Shown here in pieces: positions 62,585 to 64,000 of a DNA stretch of 64,000 bases. Every line of letters starts with the position of its first letter. Within the stretch, counting starts at the first letter, position 1. A program made the translations under genes and the position numbers. This DNA comes from Nitratireductor sp. GTDB lineage: Bacteria > Pseudomonadota > Alphaproteobacteria > Rhizobiales > Rhizobiaceae. The notes beneath the pieces are model-generated. The model was given only the letters and a program-made list of their open reading frames with translations. It searched no databases and had not been told where the DNA came from. Location: assembly GCA_020637805.1 (NCBI GenBank), contig JACKJU010000002.1, positions 124,001-188,000 of the forward strand. Direction: 5' to 3'.

Positions 62585-64000
62585 ATGTCTCGCCGCCTGG
62601 GGATACTGTTCCTCAGTGCAGCGATGGCCATGTGTTTGCCAATTTCCGGGGCGTACGCATGTGACGCCGGTGCTGCCTGCATCGACGATCTCGACGCATT
62701 GCTCAATGCGGAAGCCGCAGCCGCACCGGCGAATATGGCTGGAGGCGAGGCTGCGGGTCTTTCGATCAGCGTTGACGGGGAGACAATTGTCGGCAGCGTG
62801 AGCCGTGACGATGAGAACCGGCAGACGGACGTTGCCCTTGAAGCGGTCGGGCTGCAAATGAAGTTCGACGGACTGGGCGTCACCCGGCAACTATCCGTTT
62901 CCACCGAACCCGAGCGCCGGTCGTTTGCACCGGGAGACGAGATCGTGTTCCGCACAAGTTCGAACTATGCGGAGTGGATTGCCCGTGCGGAAATAAGGGT
63001 TTTCGAGCCGGTAGGCCGCCGCCGCATCCAGAACGAGGAACCGCTGGCGATCATTGAAGTCGACGCCGGGGGACGTGCCAGCTGGATTGCACAGGCAGGT
63101 CTGGAGACAGAAGCGCGCGAACTTGCATATACGCTCCGCGTCTACGACCGGCAGGGCCGCTTTGACGAGACAGTGCCGCTAGCGCTTAGAATTGCCGAAC
63201 GCGGCGATGCATTGCCTCTTTTCTCGACAAGCGGTGAGGGCGACGGACGCGGACTGAAACTGCGCCCGCAGCCAGCCACGCCGGCGGTGAACGAGGACCG
63301 GATCGCTGTCTCCAACATCCCGCTCGAAGGCGGCGTTGTGACGGTCTATGGCGAGAGGGTTCCGGAAGGTGCGCAGGCAGAAGTACTTGGACGGCCTGTC
63401 GCGATTGCCCCGGACGGGTCATTTGTTACCCAGACGATTTTGCCTCCGGGCGAACATGTCGTGGATGTACGGATTACCGACGCCACCGGCGATCACAGTG
63501 TCGAGTTCGACCGCGACATCTCCATTCCGGACAATGAATGGTTCTACGTGGGCATCGCCGATGCCACCTTCGGAAAGCGGGTCGGCAAGGATTCCAGGTT
63601 GCTGCACCAGACCGCTTCCGGCGAATATGACAGCGTCTATCGCAGGGGACGGCTTGCCTTCTACCTGAAGGGCAAGGTGAAGGGTCGCTACCTGATAACG
63701 GCTGCGCTCGACACGACGGAAGACAATGTCGACGAACTGTTCAGGAACATGGACAAGAAGGACCCGCGGCAGCTTCTCAGGCGCCTGGACCCGGACGACT
63801 ACTACCCGGTTTATGGCGACGACTCGACCCTGGTCGAGGATGCCCCCACATCCGGCAAGTTCTACGTCCGCATCGACCGTGGCAAGAGTCACGTCATGTG
63901 GGGCAATTTCAGGACCCGGATCGATGGTGTCGAACTGGCGCGCTACGAGCGTGCGCTTTATGGGGCACATGCCGATTTGCGCAGCGACGAAAGCACCAGT
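62585..64000 (+). CDS. Large outer-membrane/surface protein, partial (C-terminus outside window)
   Basis: 472 residues are visible, open to the window edge. Start ATG 62585 precedes a signal peptide (LGILFLSAAMAMCLPISGAYAC); in-frame ATGs at 62525 and 62537 are alternatives. The visible part has Ig-like beta strands (VNEDRIAVSNIPLEGGVVTV) followed by a region DDYYPVYGDDSTLVEDAPTS and SGKFYVRIDRGKSHVMWGNF, which in other proteobacteria belongs to very large OmpA-family/TonB-receptor-like barrels encoded beside DUF11 proteins. It probably anchors or exports the upstream surface proteins. TTAA-N7-CTAA lies about 65 bases upstream. Confidence 0.8.
   Translation, partial: MSRRLGILFLSAAMAMCLPISGAYACDAGAACIDDLDALLNAEAAAAPANMAGGEAAGLSISVDGETIVGSVSRDDENRQTDVALEAVGLQMKFDGLGVTRQLSVSTEPERRSFAPGDEIVFRTSSNYAEWIARAEIRVFEPVGRRRIQNEEPLAIIEVDAGGRASWIAQAGLETEARELAYTLRVYDRQGRFDETVPLALRIAERGDALPLFSTSGEGDGRGLKLRPQPATPAVNEDRIAVSNIPLEGGVVTVYGERVPEGAQAEVLGRPVAIAPDGSFVTQTILPPGEHVVDVRITDATGDHSVEFDRDISIPDNEWFYVGIADATFGKRVGKDSRLLHQTASGEYDSVYRRGRLAFYLKGKVKGRYLITAALDTTEDNVDELFRNMDKKDPRQLLRRLDPDDYYPVYGDDSTLVEDAPTSGKFYVRIDRGKSHVMWGNFRTRIDGVELARYERALYGAHADLRSDESTS

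Overview
The window reads as chromosome of an alphaproteobacterium, most likely a Hyphomicrobiales (rhizobia-related) species. The grounds are moderately high GC, a cpaBCEF-tadBCD pilus locus in rhizobial order, a STAS-MlaE/MlaF/MlaD lipid transporter, and a BlcR/BlcABC-like lactone pathway. No rRNA or tRNA gene, CRISPR array or intact insertion sequence was recognised.

Region 1 (1-16.2 kb) is an envelope and pilus region. It opens with a partial TadG-like protein (1-432) and a lipoprotein. A minus-strand set follows (4225 to 1585) with a one-domain PapD-like chaperone, three small secreted pilin-like proteins sharing a C-terminal motif, and one more secreted protein, but no usher. Next is the Flp/Tad pilus operon on the minus strand: TadG-like protein, then cpaB, cpaC, a small lipoprotein in the cpaD slot, cpaE, cpaF, tadB, tadC and tadD, closed by a clear terminator at 4926-4957.

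Region 2 (16.2-28.6 kb) holds the Mla-type operon, whose MCE protein is fused to a PqiC-like auxiliary domain, and ettA. A gene-poor kilobase with palindromic repeats follows. Then come a LuxR-type regulator, an ATGA-coupled chain (NAD(P)-binding protein, membrane protein, serine hydrolase, 55-aa ORF), a lipoprotein and a GlxA-type AraC regulator.

Region 3 (28.8-45.7 kb) is the most striking. An IclR regulator faces a ~16 kb co-directional operon across a control region with two perfect dyads. The operon encodes an SCP2-like protein, an alpha/beta hydrolase, an AttM/BlcC-like metallo-lactonase, a ribose-type ABC importer, a microbial-rhodopsin homologue lacking the retinal lysine, a flotillin, a four-helix membrane protein, a sodium:solute symporter, an Fe-alcohol dehydrogenase and a succinate-semialdehyde dehydrogenase. 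The regulator and three enzymes match the four parts of the Agrobacterium BlcR/BlcABC gamma-butyrolactone pathway. I infer an enlarged lactone/4-hydroxy-acid uptake and oxidation system with a non-canonical opsin and a flotillin built in.

Region 4 (45.9-52.4 kb) carries a ccdAB toxin-antitoxin pair flanked by gene scraps, a gamma-glutamyltransferase-family protein, a Tag-family DNA glycosylase homologue, a TPR methyltransferase, a SAF-domain oxidoreductase and a LuxR solo with an autoinducer-binding-like domain.

Region 5 (52.9-64 kb) is a surface-protein battery: five consecutive secreted DUF11-repeat proteins, four of which stop at the same point of the repeat, two short linker ORFs joined by ATGA overlaps at both ends, and the start of a large outer-membrane protein that runs off the window.
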